Shown one piece after another: positions 1-7,538 of a stretch of 34,416 nucleotides of DNA. The notes below the pieces were generated by a model, which had not been told where the DNA came from, ran no database searches, and saw only the letters and a program-made list of their open reading frames with translations. The stretch's first letter is position 1. The number at the start of each line of letters is the position of its first letter. The position numbers and the translations under genes were made by a program. The stretch spans positions 1 to 34,416 of the forward strand of contig JAOTVV010000031.1 of NCBI GenBank assembly GCA_029863245.1, in the 5' to 3' direction. The stretch comes from Gemmatimonadota bacterium. Lineage in GTDB: Bacteria > Gemmatimonadota > Gemmatimonadetes > Gemmatimonadales > GWC2-71-9.

Positions 1-502
1 GGTAGACGTTGTAGACCTTCGAGGCCTTGACGGCCTTGAAGATCTTCCACGTGGCGATCTTCGGGTACACGTGCTTGCGGTATTGCCCCACACCGATGCG
101 CGCGACCACATAGATCGGTACGGTCAGCCCCGCCCAACCGATCAGACTGCCCAACACGACCGAGTTGTTGAGATTGGCCAGCGACAGAATGGGCGTGTTG
201 TAAATGGTGGTCCACAACGGGGTGAGCTCACCCGCATTCAGGAGGAGCGCCCGGCCGATCGCGTCGAACGCAGGATCCAACAGGAAGCCCACGGGCGTCA
301 TCAGGAGCCAGCCGAGAAGCGCACCCGGCACCGAGACCCGGAATACCGCGATGACCGCGATGAACACGAGGCTGTGCAGGTTGACGACCGGCGTCAGTCC
401 GAGCGCGGCTCCCAACGTGAAGCCGACCGCTACCTGACCCGGGGTCCCTTCCGAGTTCAGCGCGCGGACCAGGTATTGGATGATCTTGAGGATGGTGAGC
501 AC
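1..502 (-). CDS. TIGR03546-type small integral membrane protein (3' end outside window)
   Basis: The reverse strand is open from a GTG at 502 to the window edge, giving at least 167 residues with no stop, so the C-terminus is missing. The N-terminus contains ALNSEGTPGQVAVGF, followed by hydrophobic stretches and the segments LGLTPVVNLHSL, LLDPAFDAIGRALL, TTIYNTP and NNSVVLGSL. That order matches the conserved pattern I know for TIGR03546 membrane proteins, whose function is unknown and which are usually about 150-170 residues. Three or four transmembrane segments are likely. In many genomes this family lies beside a TIGR03545 gene, which here would be off the left edge. No clear Shine-Dalgarno sequence precedes the GTG. 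It is divergent from the acyl-CoA synthetase with about 83 bp between them. Confidence 0.72.
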   Translation of the reverse strand, partial: MLTILKIIQYLVRALNSEGTPGQVAVGFTLGAALGLTPVVNLHSLVFIAVIAVFRVSVPGALLGWLLMTPVGFLLDPAFDAIGRALLLNAGELTPLWTTIYNTPILSLANLNNSVVLGSLIGWAGLTVPIYVVARIGVGQYRKHVYPKIATWKIFKAVKASKVYNVY

Positions 503-585
503 TACACGAATAGTCGAAACCCCACGGCGGCTTGTCTAGGGGGGGCGCCCACACCGCCCTCACTCCAGCTAGCTTTCTGCGCACT

Positions 586-2724
586 ATGCGCTCCCTCGAA
601 CCCATTCTCCGTCCCGCGTCCATTGCCGTCATCGGCGCCTCGCGCCAGCAGAACACGATCGGCTGGCAGATTCTCGACAACCTGCTGCGCGGCGGCTTCC
701 AGGGCCCCGTGTACCCGGTGAATCCCAAGGCGGCATCGATTCACTCGATTCCGGCGTTTCCCTCGATTTCCGCCGTCCCCGGCACGGTCGACCTGGCCGT
801 CATCGTGGTGCCCAAGGACCACGTGGCCGCCGTGGCGCGGGAATGCGTGGAAGCCGGGGTAAAGGGCCTCGTAGTCATCTCGGCCGGGTTCAAGGAAGTG
901 GGCGGTGCGGGGGTGGAGCGGGAGCGCGAGCTCGTGGAGATCGTGCGGAACGGCGGCGTCCGTATGGTTGGCCCCAACTGCCTGGGCGTGATCAACAGCA
1001 ATCCCGACATCGCGATGAACGCCACGTTCGCGCCGGCAAACCCGCCGCACGGACCCGTGGGGTTCATCAGCCAGTCGGGAGCGATGGGTGCCAGCATCCT
1101 GGACTACGCCGAGAGCCTCGGGATTGGCATCTCGATGTTCGTCTCCAGCGGCAACAAGGCCGACGTGAGCGGCAACGACCTCCTCGAGTACTGGGAATCA
1201 GACCCCAACACGGGGGTCGTCCTGATGTATCTCGAGAGCTTTGGGAACCCGAGACGGTTCGTGGAGCTGGGACGCCGCATCACGCGGCACAAGCCGCTCT
1301 GCGTGGTCAAGTCCGGCCGGACCGGCGCCGGGGCCCGCGCGGCCGCGTCGCACACGGGTGCGCTAGGTGGGACCGAGCTCGCCACCGACGCGCTGATTGC
1401 GCAGGCCGGCGCGATCCGGGCGCAATCGGTCAACCACCTGTTCGACCTCGCGATGGCCTTCTCCAACCAGCCACTGCCGGTGGGCAACCGGGTGGCGATC
1501 GTCACCAACGCCGGCGGGCCCGGAATCATCGCCGCCGACGCGTGCGAGGCCGCCGGACTCCGCGTGGTTCCGCTGGCTGCCGAGACGAAGGACAAGCTCC
1601 GAACACGCCTCCCGGAAGAGGCGAGCGTCAACAACCCGGTGGATCTGATTGCGAGTGCCACGCCGCAGAGCTACGAGTTCGCGCTCGACTGCGTATTCGA
1701 GGATCCAAACATCGACGCGGCGATTGCGGCCTTTGTGCCCCCGCTTGGCATCCAGACCAAGGACGTGGCGGCGGCGATCGTGCGGGTGAACGAGCGCCAC
1801 TCCGCCAAACCCTTACTGGCCGTGTTGATGGGTCGGCAGGGGTTGCCGGCGGGCCTCTCGGAGCTGCACGAGGCACGGATCCCGGCGTACATCTTCCCGG
1901 AATCGGCCGCCCGCGCCCTGGCGGCCATGTGGAGCTTCCGCCAGACCATCGAGCGAGACCCAGGCGTGGCGGTCACGTTCGAGACCGACGACGCGGCGGT
2001 GACACGGATCCTCGACGCAACCCTCGCGGCCGGGCATGCCAAGCTGAGCGAGCCCGACGCGTTGCGCGTGCTCGCGGCTTACGGCATCCCCACGGTCCCG
2101 TGGCGCTTCGTGTCGTCCGACGGCAGCCGTGGACTTGCCCCGGCGGTGGCGGAGGCAGCCACCGACCTCGGGTTCCCGGTCGCACTCAAGATCGTGAGTC
2201 CAAGCATCACGCACAAAACCGAGATGGGCGGCGTGGCACTCGGTATCGCCAACAAGGCCGAAACCGAACGCGCGGTGCGCGCCATGGTGAAACGGGTCGG
2301 CGAGAGCGCGGGCGGTGCCGACTCGTCCGAGACCGCGAAGATCGACGGGATCCTGGTACAGCAGATGGCTGCGCGCGGCACCGAGACCATCGTTGGCCTC
2401 ACGCGCGTGCCTCAGGTTGGGGCGCTCGTGATGTTTGGGCTCGGGGGGATCTACGTCGAGGTCATGCGTGATGTGGTGTTGCGGTTGGCCCCGCTACTCG
2501 ATGCCGACGCTCGCGCCATGGTCCGTGACGTGAAGATGTTCAAGCTGCTCGAGGGAGTGCGCGGCGAGGCGCCGCGAGACCTCGCGGCGCTGGCCGACGC
2601 CATCCTGCGCATCTCCCAGCTCGCCGATCGACACCCCCGGATCGCGGAAATGGACATCAATCCCCTCGTGGCGCGTGCGGAAGGGATCGAAGCGATCGAC
2701 GCCCGGGTGCAGGTGGGAGACTAG
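586..2724 (+). CDS. ADP-forming acetate/acyl-CoA synthetase, fused alpha-beta chain
   Basis: A protein of 712 residues, the usual size for single-chain NDP-forming acyl-CoA synthetases. These interconvert an acyl-CoA, ADP and phosphate with acid, CoA and ATP. The N-terminal CoA-binding Rossmann domain shows SIAVIGASRQ and MVGPNCLGVIN. The succinyl-CoA-ligase-like domain shows FISQSGAMG and SSGNKADVSGNDLLEYW. The phospho-relay histidine is His256 in AAASHTGALGG. The C-terminal ATP-grasp domain (from about residue 480) shows FPVALKIVSPSITHKTEMGG and EMDINPLVAR. The ATG at 586 begins MRSLEPILRPASIAVIG, the expected family start; a longer reading from TTG at 532 adds residues unlike the family. 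Its TAG overlaps the stop codon of the convergent kamA-like gene. Substrate range cannot be read from the sequence. Confidence 0.93.
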   Translation: MRSLEPILRPASIAVIGASRQQNTIGWQILDNLLRGGFQGPVYPVNPKAASIHSIPAFPSISAVPGTVDLAVIVVPKDHVAAVARECVEAGVKGLVVISAGFKEVGGAGVERERELVEIVRNGGVRMVGPNCLGVINSNPDIAMNATFAPANPPHGPVGFISQSGAMGASILDYAESLGIGISMFVSSGNKADVSGNDLLEYWESDPNTGVVLMYLESFGNPRRFVELGRRITRHKPLCVVKSGRTGAGARAAASHTGALGGTELATDALIAQAGAIRAQSVNHLFDLAMAFSNQPLPVGNRVAIVTNAGGPGIIAADACEAAGLRVVPLAAETKDKLRTRLPEEASVNNPVDLIASATPQSYEFALDCVFEDPNIDAAIAAFVPPLGIQTKDVAAAIVRVNERHSAKPLLAVLMGRQGLPAGLSELHEARIPAYIFPESAARALAAMWSFRQTIERDPGVAVTFETDDAAVTRILDATLAAGHAKLSEPDALRVLAAYGIPTVPWRFVSSDGSRGLAPAVAEAATDLGFPVALKIVSPSITHKTEMGGVALGIANKAETERAVRAMVKRVGESAGGADSSETAKIDGILVQQMAARGTETIVGLTRVPQVGALVMFGLGGIYVEVMRDVVLRLAPLLDADARAMVRDVKMFKLLEGVRGEAPRDLAALADAILRISQLADRHPRIAEMDINPLVARAEGIEAIDARVQVGD

Positions 2725-3887
2725 AAGGGCGTCGCCGGTAAGCGCGGTCGGCCGCCACGTCCCCACGGACGGTAGTCGGCCGCCGCCCGGGCCGCCGACC
2801 GCGGGCCGGACACCACCGTGAGCTGATCCAGCCAGTGGGCGCAGTCGTCACGAAGGGCCACCACCACCTGCCCGTAGTCGTTCTTTCGATGCGCCCGGTG
2901 GTACTTCATGTAGATGTAACTGTCGTCGACTCCGAAGATCTCGATCTTGCCGGTCCGGTGCGACATCGCGAACCGGGCGCGCTTGGCCAGACCCGAGACC
3001 TGCCGGTTGGCTTCGGTGAAGATTCGATAGCCCTCGACGATGGGCACCTCGTAAGGCTCGTTGCCCGCGGTGGGCCGCCCCTGAAAGACGTAGTACTGCG
3101 GACTTCCGATGAAGGACAGCTCGCGGAACAGGGCGGCCAAGACCCGTGGATCGTCGTTCACGCCCCGGATGATCGGGCACTGGTTGACCATCATGACACC
3201 GGCTTCGCGCAGCACGCCGATCGCCCGCCGGGCTTCCGACGTCAATTCCCGCGGGTGGTCGAAGTGGTTCATCACGTAGATCTGTGTGCCGCTGTCGCAG
3301 TAGTCGGCGAGGATCTTGGGGAGCTCGGGATCGTCGAGCACCCGATAGGGGTTGAACGCCGCCATCTTCGTGCCGATCCGCACGATCCGCACGTGCGGCA
3401 CCGCCGCCAGGTCGTTGAGAATGGCGTCGAGCCGCCGCGTCGAGAGAACGAGGGGGTCGCCACCGGTGAGGAGAACATTGGTGATCTCCTCGTGCTCCTG
3501 GATGTAGCGCAGCCCCGGACGGTGGTCGAGTGACACGTCGTCGTTGTCGTTCATGAACAGCCGCTTGCGGAAGCAATAGCGGCAGTACGCGCCGCAGACC
3601 TCGTTCACGAGGAGCAGCGCCGTGTCCGTGTATTTGTGCTGGCAGCCGCGCACGGGCGTGTAGCTCGCCTCGTGGCTGGCATCGAGATCGCCCCACTCGT
3701 TGAGCTCGTTCTCCAGCGGTATGACCAGCCGACGCAATGGATCGTCAGGATCGTCCCAATCGATGAGGCGCTCGTAATAGGAATTGAGCCGGAACGCGTA
3801 GCGTGCCGCTACGGGCTCGAGGCGACGACGTTCCTCGAGGGTCAGGCCGTCGAGCTTGGATAGGTGGGTGATGTATCGCACCCGCAT
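2721..3887 (-). CDS. KamA-family radical SAM protein (lysine 2,3-aminomutase-like)
   Basis: A protein of 388 residues. The radical SAM cluster motif CxxxCxxC is Cys98, Cys102 and Cys105 in CGAYCRYCFRKRLF, and LLTGGDPLVLS matches the SAM-binding GGEP-like step of the lysine 2,3-aminomutase family. Family members move an amino group between adjacent carbons using PLP and a deoxyadenosyl radical. The canonical PLP-binding PGGGGK is not visible; the nearest equivalent is MSHRTGK around Lys314. Substrate and even aminomutase activity are therefore uncertain. The ATG at 3887 is preceded by GGGAGG four bases upstream, whereas the GTG at 3899 lies upstream of that ribosome binding site and would bury it inside the gene. 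A possible promoter lies at 3959-3989. The gene converges on the acyl-CoA synthetase with overlapping stops. Confidence 0.85.
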   Translation of the reverse strand: MRVRYITHLSKLDGLTLEERRRLEPVAARYAFRLNSYYERLIDWDDPDDPLRRLVIPLENELNEWGDLDASHEASYTPVRGCQHKYTDTALLLVNEVCGAYCRYCFRKRLFMNDNDDVSLDHRPGLRYIQEHEEITNVLLTGGDPLVLSTRRLDAILNDLAAVPHVRIVRIGTKMAAFNPYRVLDDPELPKILADYCDSGTQIYVMNHFDHPRELTSEARRAIGVLREAGVMMVNQCPIIRGVNDDPRVLAALFRELSFIGSPQYYVFQGRPTAGNEPYEVPIVEGYRIFTEANRQVSGLAKRARFAMSHRTGKIEIFGVDDSYIYMKYHRAHRKNDYGQVVVALRDDCAHWLDQLTVVSGPRSAARAAADYRPWGRGGRPRLPATPF

Positions 3888-3958
3888 GGTCCCTCCCACG
3901 GCAGCTCGTCTGCTGCAGGGTCCAACATGGCGTTTTGCGCTAGCGGTCCCCGTGCGAG

Positions 3959-3989
3959 ATTGTAGTTGAAAGTTACCCTACGGTGTCGA
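3959..3989 (-). promoter_or_regulatory. Candidate sigma70-type promoter of the kamA-like gene
   Basis: On the reverse strand TCGACA (3989-3984) and TACAAT (3964-3959) are separated by 19 bases. Each differs from the consensus hexamer at one position. Transcription would start near 3952, leaving a leader of about 65 bases before the ATG at 3887. The spacing is longer than the ideal 17. Confidence 0.4.
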
Positions 3990-4038
3990 GTCATCACAAC
4001 CACTGGCATCCAACGTCGTGTCCGACAGGGAGTTACAG

Positions 4039-4947
4039 GTGCGCGTCTTCGTCACGGGTGGCACAGGCTTCATCGGATCCCATCTCGTCCGCACCCTGCT
4101 AGCGCGGGGCGACCGCTGCATCGTGATCTCGCGATCCGGGCGCGACCCCTGGAACGATGCCGGAGTGCGGGTGATCGCTGGCGATCCAACGCAGCCCGGA
4201 CCATGGCAACAGGAGGTGGCATCCTGCGATGCGGTGGTCAATCTGGTGGGTGCGCGCATCGTCGACCCGCCGCATCGTTGGACCACCGCCCGGAAGGCCC
4301 TGTTGCGGGCGAGCCGTGTGGACACGACGAGACACGTGGTGGAAGCGATTCGCAGCGCGGCCTCACCGCCCCACTTCGTGAGCGCGTCGGCGATCGGCTA
4401 CTACGGTCCGCGGGGTAGCGACATCGTCACCGAGAACGATCCGCCGGGGACGGATTTCCTGGCCACCCTGGCCGCCGAGTGGGAGCGAACGGCGCGTGAG
4501 GCGGAGACATGCACCGGCGTGACGCTGGTGCGGGGAGGGCTCGCGCTGGGCACCGGCGGCGGCGTGCTCGACTCGCTCGTGCCGCTCTTCAAGCTCGGAC
4601 TCGGCGGGCCGTGGGGCAACGGGGAGCAGTGGTGGTCCTGGATCCACCTCGATGACCAGGTTCGGCTCATCCTCTTCGCGATCAACCGCACCCTGACCGG
4701 GCCGCTCAACGCCACGGCCCCGAATCCGATCACCGTCAACGCGTTTGCGTCGGCCCTCGGCAAGGCGCTCGGTAGGCCGGCGTTCGCACGCGCGCCCGCG
4801 TTCGCGCTGCGCCTGGCACTCGGCGAAGCGGCCGACGCGCTCATCGATCTGCAGCGGGTGGTACCGCGTCGAGCGGAGGCCGCGGGGTTCGAGTTTCGGT
4901 TCCCAACAGTCGAGACGGCGTTGGAAGAGATCTTCAGCGCCGGGTAA
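4039..4947 (+). CDS. TIGR01777-type NAD(P)-dependent epimerase/SDR protein
   Basis: A protein of 302 residues in the extended short-chain dehydrogenase/reductase class. The N-terminus MRVFVTGGTGFIGSHLV carries the GxxGxxG dinucleotide-binding loop. SASAIGYYGPRG, WSWIHLDD and NATAPNPITVNAFASALGK are typical of the TIGR01777 (YfcH-like) family. The C-terminal part, ALRLALGEAADALIDLQRVVP through TVETALEEI, matches the DUF1731 tail. The physiological substrate of this family is not settled. I chose the GTG at 4039 because AGGGAG lies six bases upstream; a GTG at 4018 in the same frame lies upstream of that site and adds seven residues. A strong stem-loop follows the stop. Confidence 0.9.
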   Translation: MRVFVTGGTGFIGSHLVRTLLARGDRCIVISRSGRDPWNDAGVRVIAGDPTQPGPWQQEVASCDAVVNLVGARIVDPPHRWTTARKALLRASRVDTTRHVVEAIRSAASPPHFVSASAIGYYGPRGSDIVTENDPPGTDFLATLAAEWERTAREAETCTGVTLVRGGLALGTGGGVLDSLVPLFKLGLGGPWGNGEQWWSWIHLDDQVRLILFAINRTLTGPLNATAPNPITVNAFASALGKALGRPAFARAPAFALRLALGEAADALIDLQRVVPRRAEAAGFEFRFPTVETALEEIFSAG

Positions 4948-4970
4948 CTGGCGAGGGGCCCAACGGACAA

Positions 4971-4996
4971 CGGCCGCCCGGTTCTCCGGACGGCCG
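4971..4996. terminator. Stem-loop between the convergent epimerase and DRR-repeat genes
   Basis: CGGCCGCCCGG and CCGGACGGCCG pair with one internal mismatch around a TTCT loop. It begins 24 bases after the epimerase stop. There is no clear T-tract on either side, so it may act as a factor-assisted or bidirectional end. Confidence 0.55.
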
Positions 4997-5019
4997 CGCG
5001 CCTGTGGGCAGACGTGCCT

Positions 5020-5040
5020 CACCCGATCACGAATCGGGTG
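5020..5040. terminator. Second stem-loop, overlapping the stop of the DRR-repeat gene
   Basis: CACCCGAT (5020-5027) pairs perfectly with ATCGGGTG (5033-5040) around a five-base loop. The TGA of the reverse-strand gene (5029-5027) sits at the edge of the stem. Together with the hairpin at 4971-4996 it separates two convergent transcripts. Confidence 0.45.
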
Positions 5041-5260
5041 GCGGATTCAGGTTCCACGGATACCCACGCCGCTGGAGACCGCTCCGGCGATCCTCAGCCC
5101 GCCGGTCGGCCCCCGATCGTCGGTCGTGGGTCGGGCGTCGACCCGGAATTCTGCGGTCGATCGCCCGTCGGTCGACACCCTCGCGGCGATCGGCAAGCCG
5201 CCGCCGCTCTACCCCGGAGCGTCGTTCCGGACCCTTGTATGGCTGTGGCTTTACCGTCAT
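5027..5260 (-). CDS. Small arginine-rich protein of tandem (D/E)RR repeats, function unknown
   Basis: A protein of 77 residues from the ATG at 5260. Its middle is ten Arg-Arg dyads spaced five or six residues apart: ERRSGV, ERRRLA, DRREGV, DRRAI, DRRIP, GRRPTH, DRRSGA, DRRAE, DRRSGL, QRRG. It starts MTVKPQPYKGPERR and ends in a proline-rich tail, YPWNLNPPPDS. No signal peptide or membrane segment is visible. Similar GPERR..DRR stretches occur as N-terminal linkers in some bacterial signalling proteins, but here the repeat is almost the whole protein. A GTG four codons upstream (5272) is an alternative start. A possible promoter lies at 5383-5411. The regular repeat in one frame and the flanking terminators favour a real gene, although overlapping open frames exist in this GC-rich stretch. 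Confidence 0.5.
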   Translation of the reverse strand: MTVKPQPYKGPERRSGVERRRLADRREGVDRRAIDRRIPGRRPTHDRRSGADRRAEDRRSGLQRRGYPWNLNPPPDS

Positions 5261-5382
5261 CCCGACTGTCACGCTCCCACACCGTCGATGGACACTCCGT
5301 GCGGATCCGGGTCGCAAGACCCACACCTCCGCGCCGGCCGACGAGGCCGCAGCGGTGAATCGTGCATCAATCCTACAGTGTT

Positions 5383-5411
5383 ACAATAGGGTCGGGTCAG
5401 AAGCCGGGCAA
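5383..5411 (-). promoter_or_regulatory. Candidate promoter of the DRR-repeat gene
   Basis: On the reverse strand TTGCCC (5411-5406) and TATTGT (5388-5383) are exactly 17 bases apart, each matching four of six consensus positions. It overlaps the 3' end of the small membrane protein gene and would give a leader of about 115 bases. That leader contains a five-pair stem, GGGTC/GACCC, at 5309-5322. Confidence 0.33.
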
Positions 5412-5672
5412 GCGCTTGGTGTCTTTGACCCCGTGGTGCACGCCAACACCAACACCCGCGCCGAACAGGAGCGCCGTGCCGGCGCCGACGAGCGGCAGCA
5501 GCCACACGACGGGGGCCGCCACGACGGCGGCGGCCGCCCCGACGATCACGGGCGCCATCGGTTTCTTCACCGCGTCGACGAAGCGTAGTTTTTGACGGAC
5601 GTACCGGCGCGATTGAATGTAGCCCCACACACTCACCGCACCGGTCGCGGCAAGTCCCAGAATCTCGAACAT
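5397..5672 (-). CDS. Small hydrophobic membrane protein, function unknown
   Basis: A protein of 91 residues. It has a hydrophobic N-terminal helix (MFEILGLAATGAVSVWGYI), a short basic stretch (SRRYVRQKLRF), and a long hydrophobic region from about residue 39 to 80 rich in Ala, Val and Gly that could form one or two further helices, then a charged tail. I recognise no family. The ATG at 5672 has an excellent ribosome binding site, GAGGAGG, five bases upstream. It lies downstream of the AMMECR1 gene on the same strand with about 45 bp between, so the two may be cotranscribed. Confidence 0.72.
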   Translation of the reverse strand: MFEILGLAATGAVSVWGYIQSRRYVRQKLRFVDAVKKPMAPVIVGAAAAVVAAPVVWLLPLVGAGTALLFGAGVGVGVHHGVKDTKRLPGF

Positions 5673-5717
5673 AATCCCTCCTCATAGCTCACTACGGTAT
5701 ACAGAAGCCGGGAAGTT

Positions 5718-6323
5718 TCACGGCGGCCCCGCAAGGTCTTCTTCCTCCCAAATCTCCGACTCGAACGCATAGAGCCTGGTGTCGTTCGACAGCCACGCAT
5801 CATCCGGCAGACCCGCCTTGCGACACAGGGCGGCGAGAAATTGCGTCCGGTTCCAGCCGTGGGCCCCGGGGACCTGCGGAAGCAGCAGTCCGCTGGCGGG
5901 TCCACGGGTGATCAAGAGACCGTGCCTGCCAACCACCACGTCTTCCGGCCGGATGGGCTCCATGGGTGTGAGCGCGCTGATCTCGATGCGGAGAGTCGGT
6001 AGCTCCTCCGCCGTGACGGCCGGAAACCGCGGATCCTCAGTGGCGGCGGCAACGGCCATTCGCATCACCGACTCGACGAGCGGCCCGCGCGCCCGTGTCT
6101 CTCCCACGCAGCCGCGCAGCTCACCCGTGCCGTGACGCCGCAGGGTGACGAAGGTTGCGCGGGGTGCGTCCAGCGCCGGTGTGAGCGGTGGTCGCTCGGG
6201 CACTCGCCCCGCGGCGAAGTAGCGTGCAAGCGTCTCGCGCGCCAGCCGTAACAGCGCCTGCCGATCGTCCACGGGAATGGTCGCCGCGGAGGCCGCTCCG
6301 GCGGCGGGGTCAGTAGGCCTCAT
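5718..6323 (-). CDS. AMMECR1-domain protein (AmmeMemoRadiSam system protein A type)
   Basis: A protein of 201 residues, almost entirely one AMMECR1 domain. Diagnostic segments are ELRGCVGETRARGPLVESV (the conserved LRGCVG loop), EDPRFPAVTAEELPTLRIEI, SALTPMEPI, GLLITRGPASGLLLPQV and GWNRTQFLAALCRKAGLP. The domain is widespread in bacteria, archaea and eukaryotes. In bacteria it often accompanies a MEMO protein and a radical SAM protein, neither of which adjoins it here. Its biochemical role is unproven. The ATG at 6323 gives the normal family length; the ribosome binding site is weak, and the reading frame extends further upstream without family-like sequence. It is divergent from the ferredoxin-like gene. 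Confidence 0.88.
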   Translation of the reverse strand: MRPTDPAAGAASAATIPVDDRQALLRLARETLARYFAAGRVPERPPLTPALDAPRATFVTLRRHGTGELRGCVGETRARGPLVESVMRMAVAAATEDPRFPAVTAEELPTLRIEISALTPMEPIRPEDVVVGRHGLLITRGPASGLLLPQVPGAHGWNRTQFLAALCRKAGLPDDAWLSNDTRLYAFESEIWEEEDLAGPP

Positions 6324-6472
6324 GGCCTGAACACGCCGTGTGCCATCTGCTACAGGATGGGGCCGGGTGCTGACAGCCGCCACCCCGCGCACGGCGCTCC
6401 AGCCCTTTCGGGATCGGGAGTGAGGGCACACTATAGGGAACGGAAAGCGGAAGCCGAGGGGGAGGTGGCACC

Positions 6473-7411
6473 ATGATCTGGATCGTCGGCGGTCTCGCGG
6501 TTTTCCTCGTTCCCCTGAGTGCGCTCCTCGTCCTGTGGGTGATCGGAGAGCGGGGCCATCTGATGCTCCCGTCCACTCGCGCGGGCCTCACTGAGCGGCG
6601 CGGCTCAGGAGGGTCCCTCCTCAACAGCCTCCACGGCTACGTGTACGGCCGCTGGCCGTATCAGTACATCCGTTTTGCCGTGCTCAGAATCCTGCCGCGG
6701 ATGGGGGACGACCTCAAGCGGTGGTGGGCCGACCGCTACCACGGCAAGGTGCTCCCAACCGAGCTGGCCCGCGCCGTGATCACGCTCGACCACGACATCT
6801 GCCGCACCGATCTCGAGCAGGTGGTGCCGTATCCGAAGGCCCGGGACATCGTGCTCAAGGGCCCGCCGGGGATCACGGTGCTCGAGTGCCCGTGCCGTCA
6901 CGCGCGGGAGAACCCGTGCACGCCCACCGACGTCTGCATGATCGTGGGCGACGGGCGCTTCACGCTGGAGCATCATCCCCACCGGTCACGCCGCATCTCC
7001 CAGGAGGAGGCGCTGGCGCTGCTCGACGCCGAGCACGCGCGCGGACACGTGCACACGGCCTACTTCAAGGATGCCTGCGGGGACCAGTTCTACGCCATCT
7101 GCAATTGCTGCAAGTGCTGTTGCGGCGGGCTCGAGGCCATGGTCAAGCACGGCGTGCCGATGGTGGCGTCGTCGGGGTTCGTCGCCGAGGTGGACAAGGG
7201 CGCGTGTATCGCGTGCGGAACGTGCGAGGAGGTGTGTCCGTTCGAGGCCGTGCACGTGAACGGACGTTCCGAGGTGATCTGGGCCAAGTGCATGGGATGC
7301 GGCGTGTGCGAGGGGCAGTGCGACACCGAAGCGATCCGGTTGGTCCGGGACGAGCGCAAGGGCATCCCACTCGACGTGCGCGAGATCGGCGTGCCGGTGG
7401 CCGTGGCCTGA
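6473..7411 (+). CDS. Membrane-anchored, cysteine-rich 4Fe-4S ferredoxin-like protein
   Basis: A protein of 312 residues with an N-terminal membrane helix (about residues 3-25). A central domain holds ECPCRHARENPC (from Cys139) and the extreme cluster CNCCKCCCGG (residues 210-219, six cysteines). Two C-terminal ferredoxin motifs follow: CIACGTCEEVCP near 245-256 and CMGCGVCEGQC near 273-283, the second ending Cys-Asp rather than Cys-Pro. About twenty cysteines in total suggest two 4Fe-4S clusters plus another metal or cluster site in the middle. It is probably an electron carrier facing the cytoplasm; partner and substrate are unknown. GGGGAGG lies just upstream of the ATG at 6473. It stands alone between the divergent AMMECR1 gene and the convergent tRNA genes. 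Confidence 0.85.
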   Translation: MIWIVGGLAVFLVPLSALLVLWVIGERGHLMLPSTRAGLTERRGSGGSLLNSLHGYVYGRWPYQYIRFAVLRILPRMGDDLKRWWADRYHGKVLPTELARAVITLDHDICRTDLEQVVPYPKARDIVLKGPPGITVLECPCRHARENPCTPTDVCMIVGDGRFTLEHHPHRSRRISQEEALALLDAEHARGHVHTAYFKDACGDQFYAICNCCKCCCGGLEAMVKHGVPMVASSGFVAEVDKGACIACGTCEEVCPFEAVHVNGRSEVIWAKCMGCGVCEGQCDTEAIRLVRDERKGIPLDVREIGVPVAVA

Positions 7412-7448
7412 CCGAGCGGGCGCCGCGTAGGACTGGGGAACAACGAAG

Positions 7449-7521
7449 AGCCACCGGTCGGAATCGAACCGACGACCACTCGATTACGAATCGAGAGCTC
7501 TACCTCTGAGCTACGGTGGCT
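7449..7521 (-). tRNA. tRNA-Thr (anticodon CGT)
   Basis: Read on the reverse strand this folds as a 73-base cloverleaf. The acceptor AGCCACC pairs with GGTGGCT. The D-stem is GCTC/GAGC, the anticodon stem CTCGA/TCGAG encloses the loop TTCGTAA, and the T-arm is GTCGG-TTCGATT-CCGAC. The anticodon CGT reads the threonine codon ACG. CCA is not encoded. Confidence 0.95.
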
Positions 7522-7538
7522 GAGGACGTCGCTCGGGA

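Noticed and set aside
228..728. Reverse-strand frame near the left edge
   Set aside because: Overlaps the start of the synthetase and lies out of frame with the TIGR03546-type gene, which explains this strand better.
843..2471. Long forward frame inside the acyl-CoA synthetase gene
   Set aside because: Arg/Gly/Pro-rich translation, typical of a shifted frame of a high-GC gene whose true frame carries every family motif.
5004..5588. Forward frames opposite the DRR-repeat and small membrane genes
   Set aside because: Arg-rich and irregular; the reverse strand has regular repeats, ribosome binding sites and terminators.
2721..6323. An AmmeMemoRadiSam system formed by the KamA-like and AMMECR1 proteins
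   Set aside because: The radical SAM protein belongs to the KamA family, not the AmmeMemoRadiSam one, no MEMO gene is present, and other genes separate the two.
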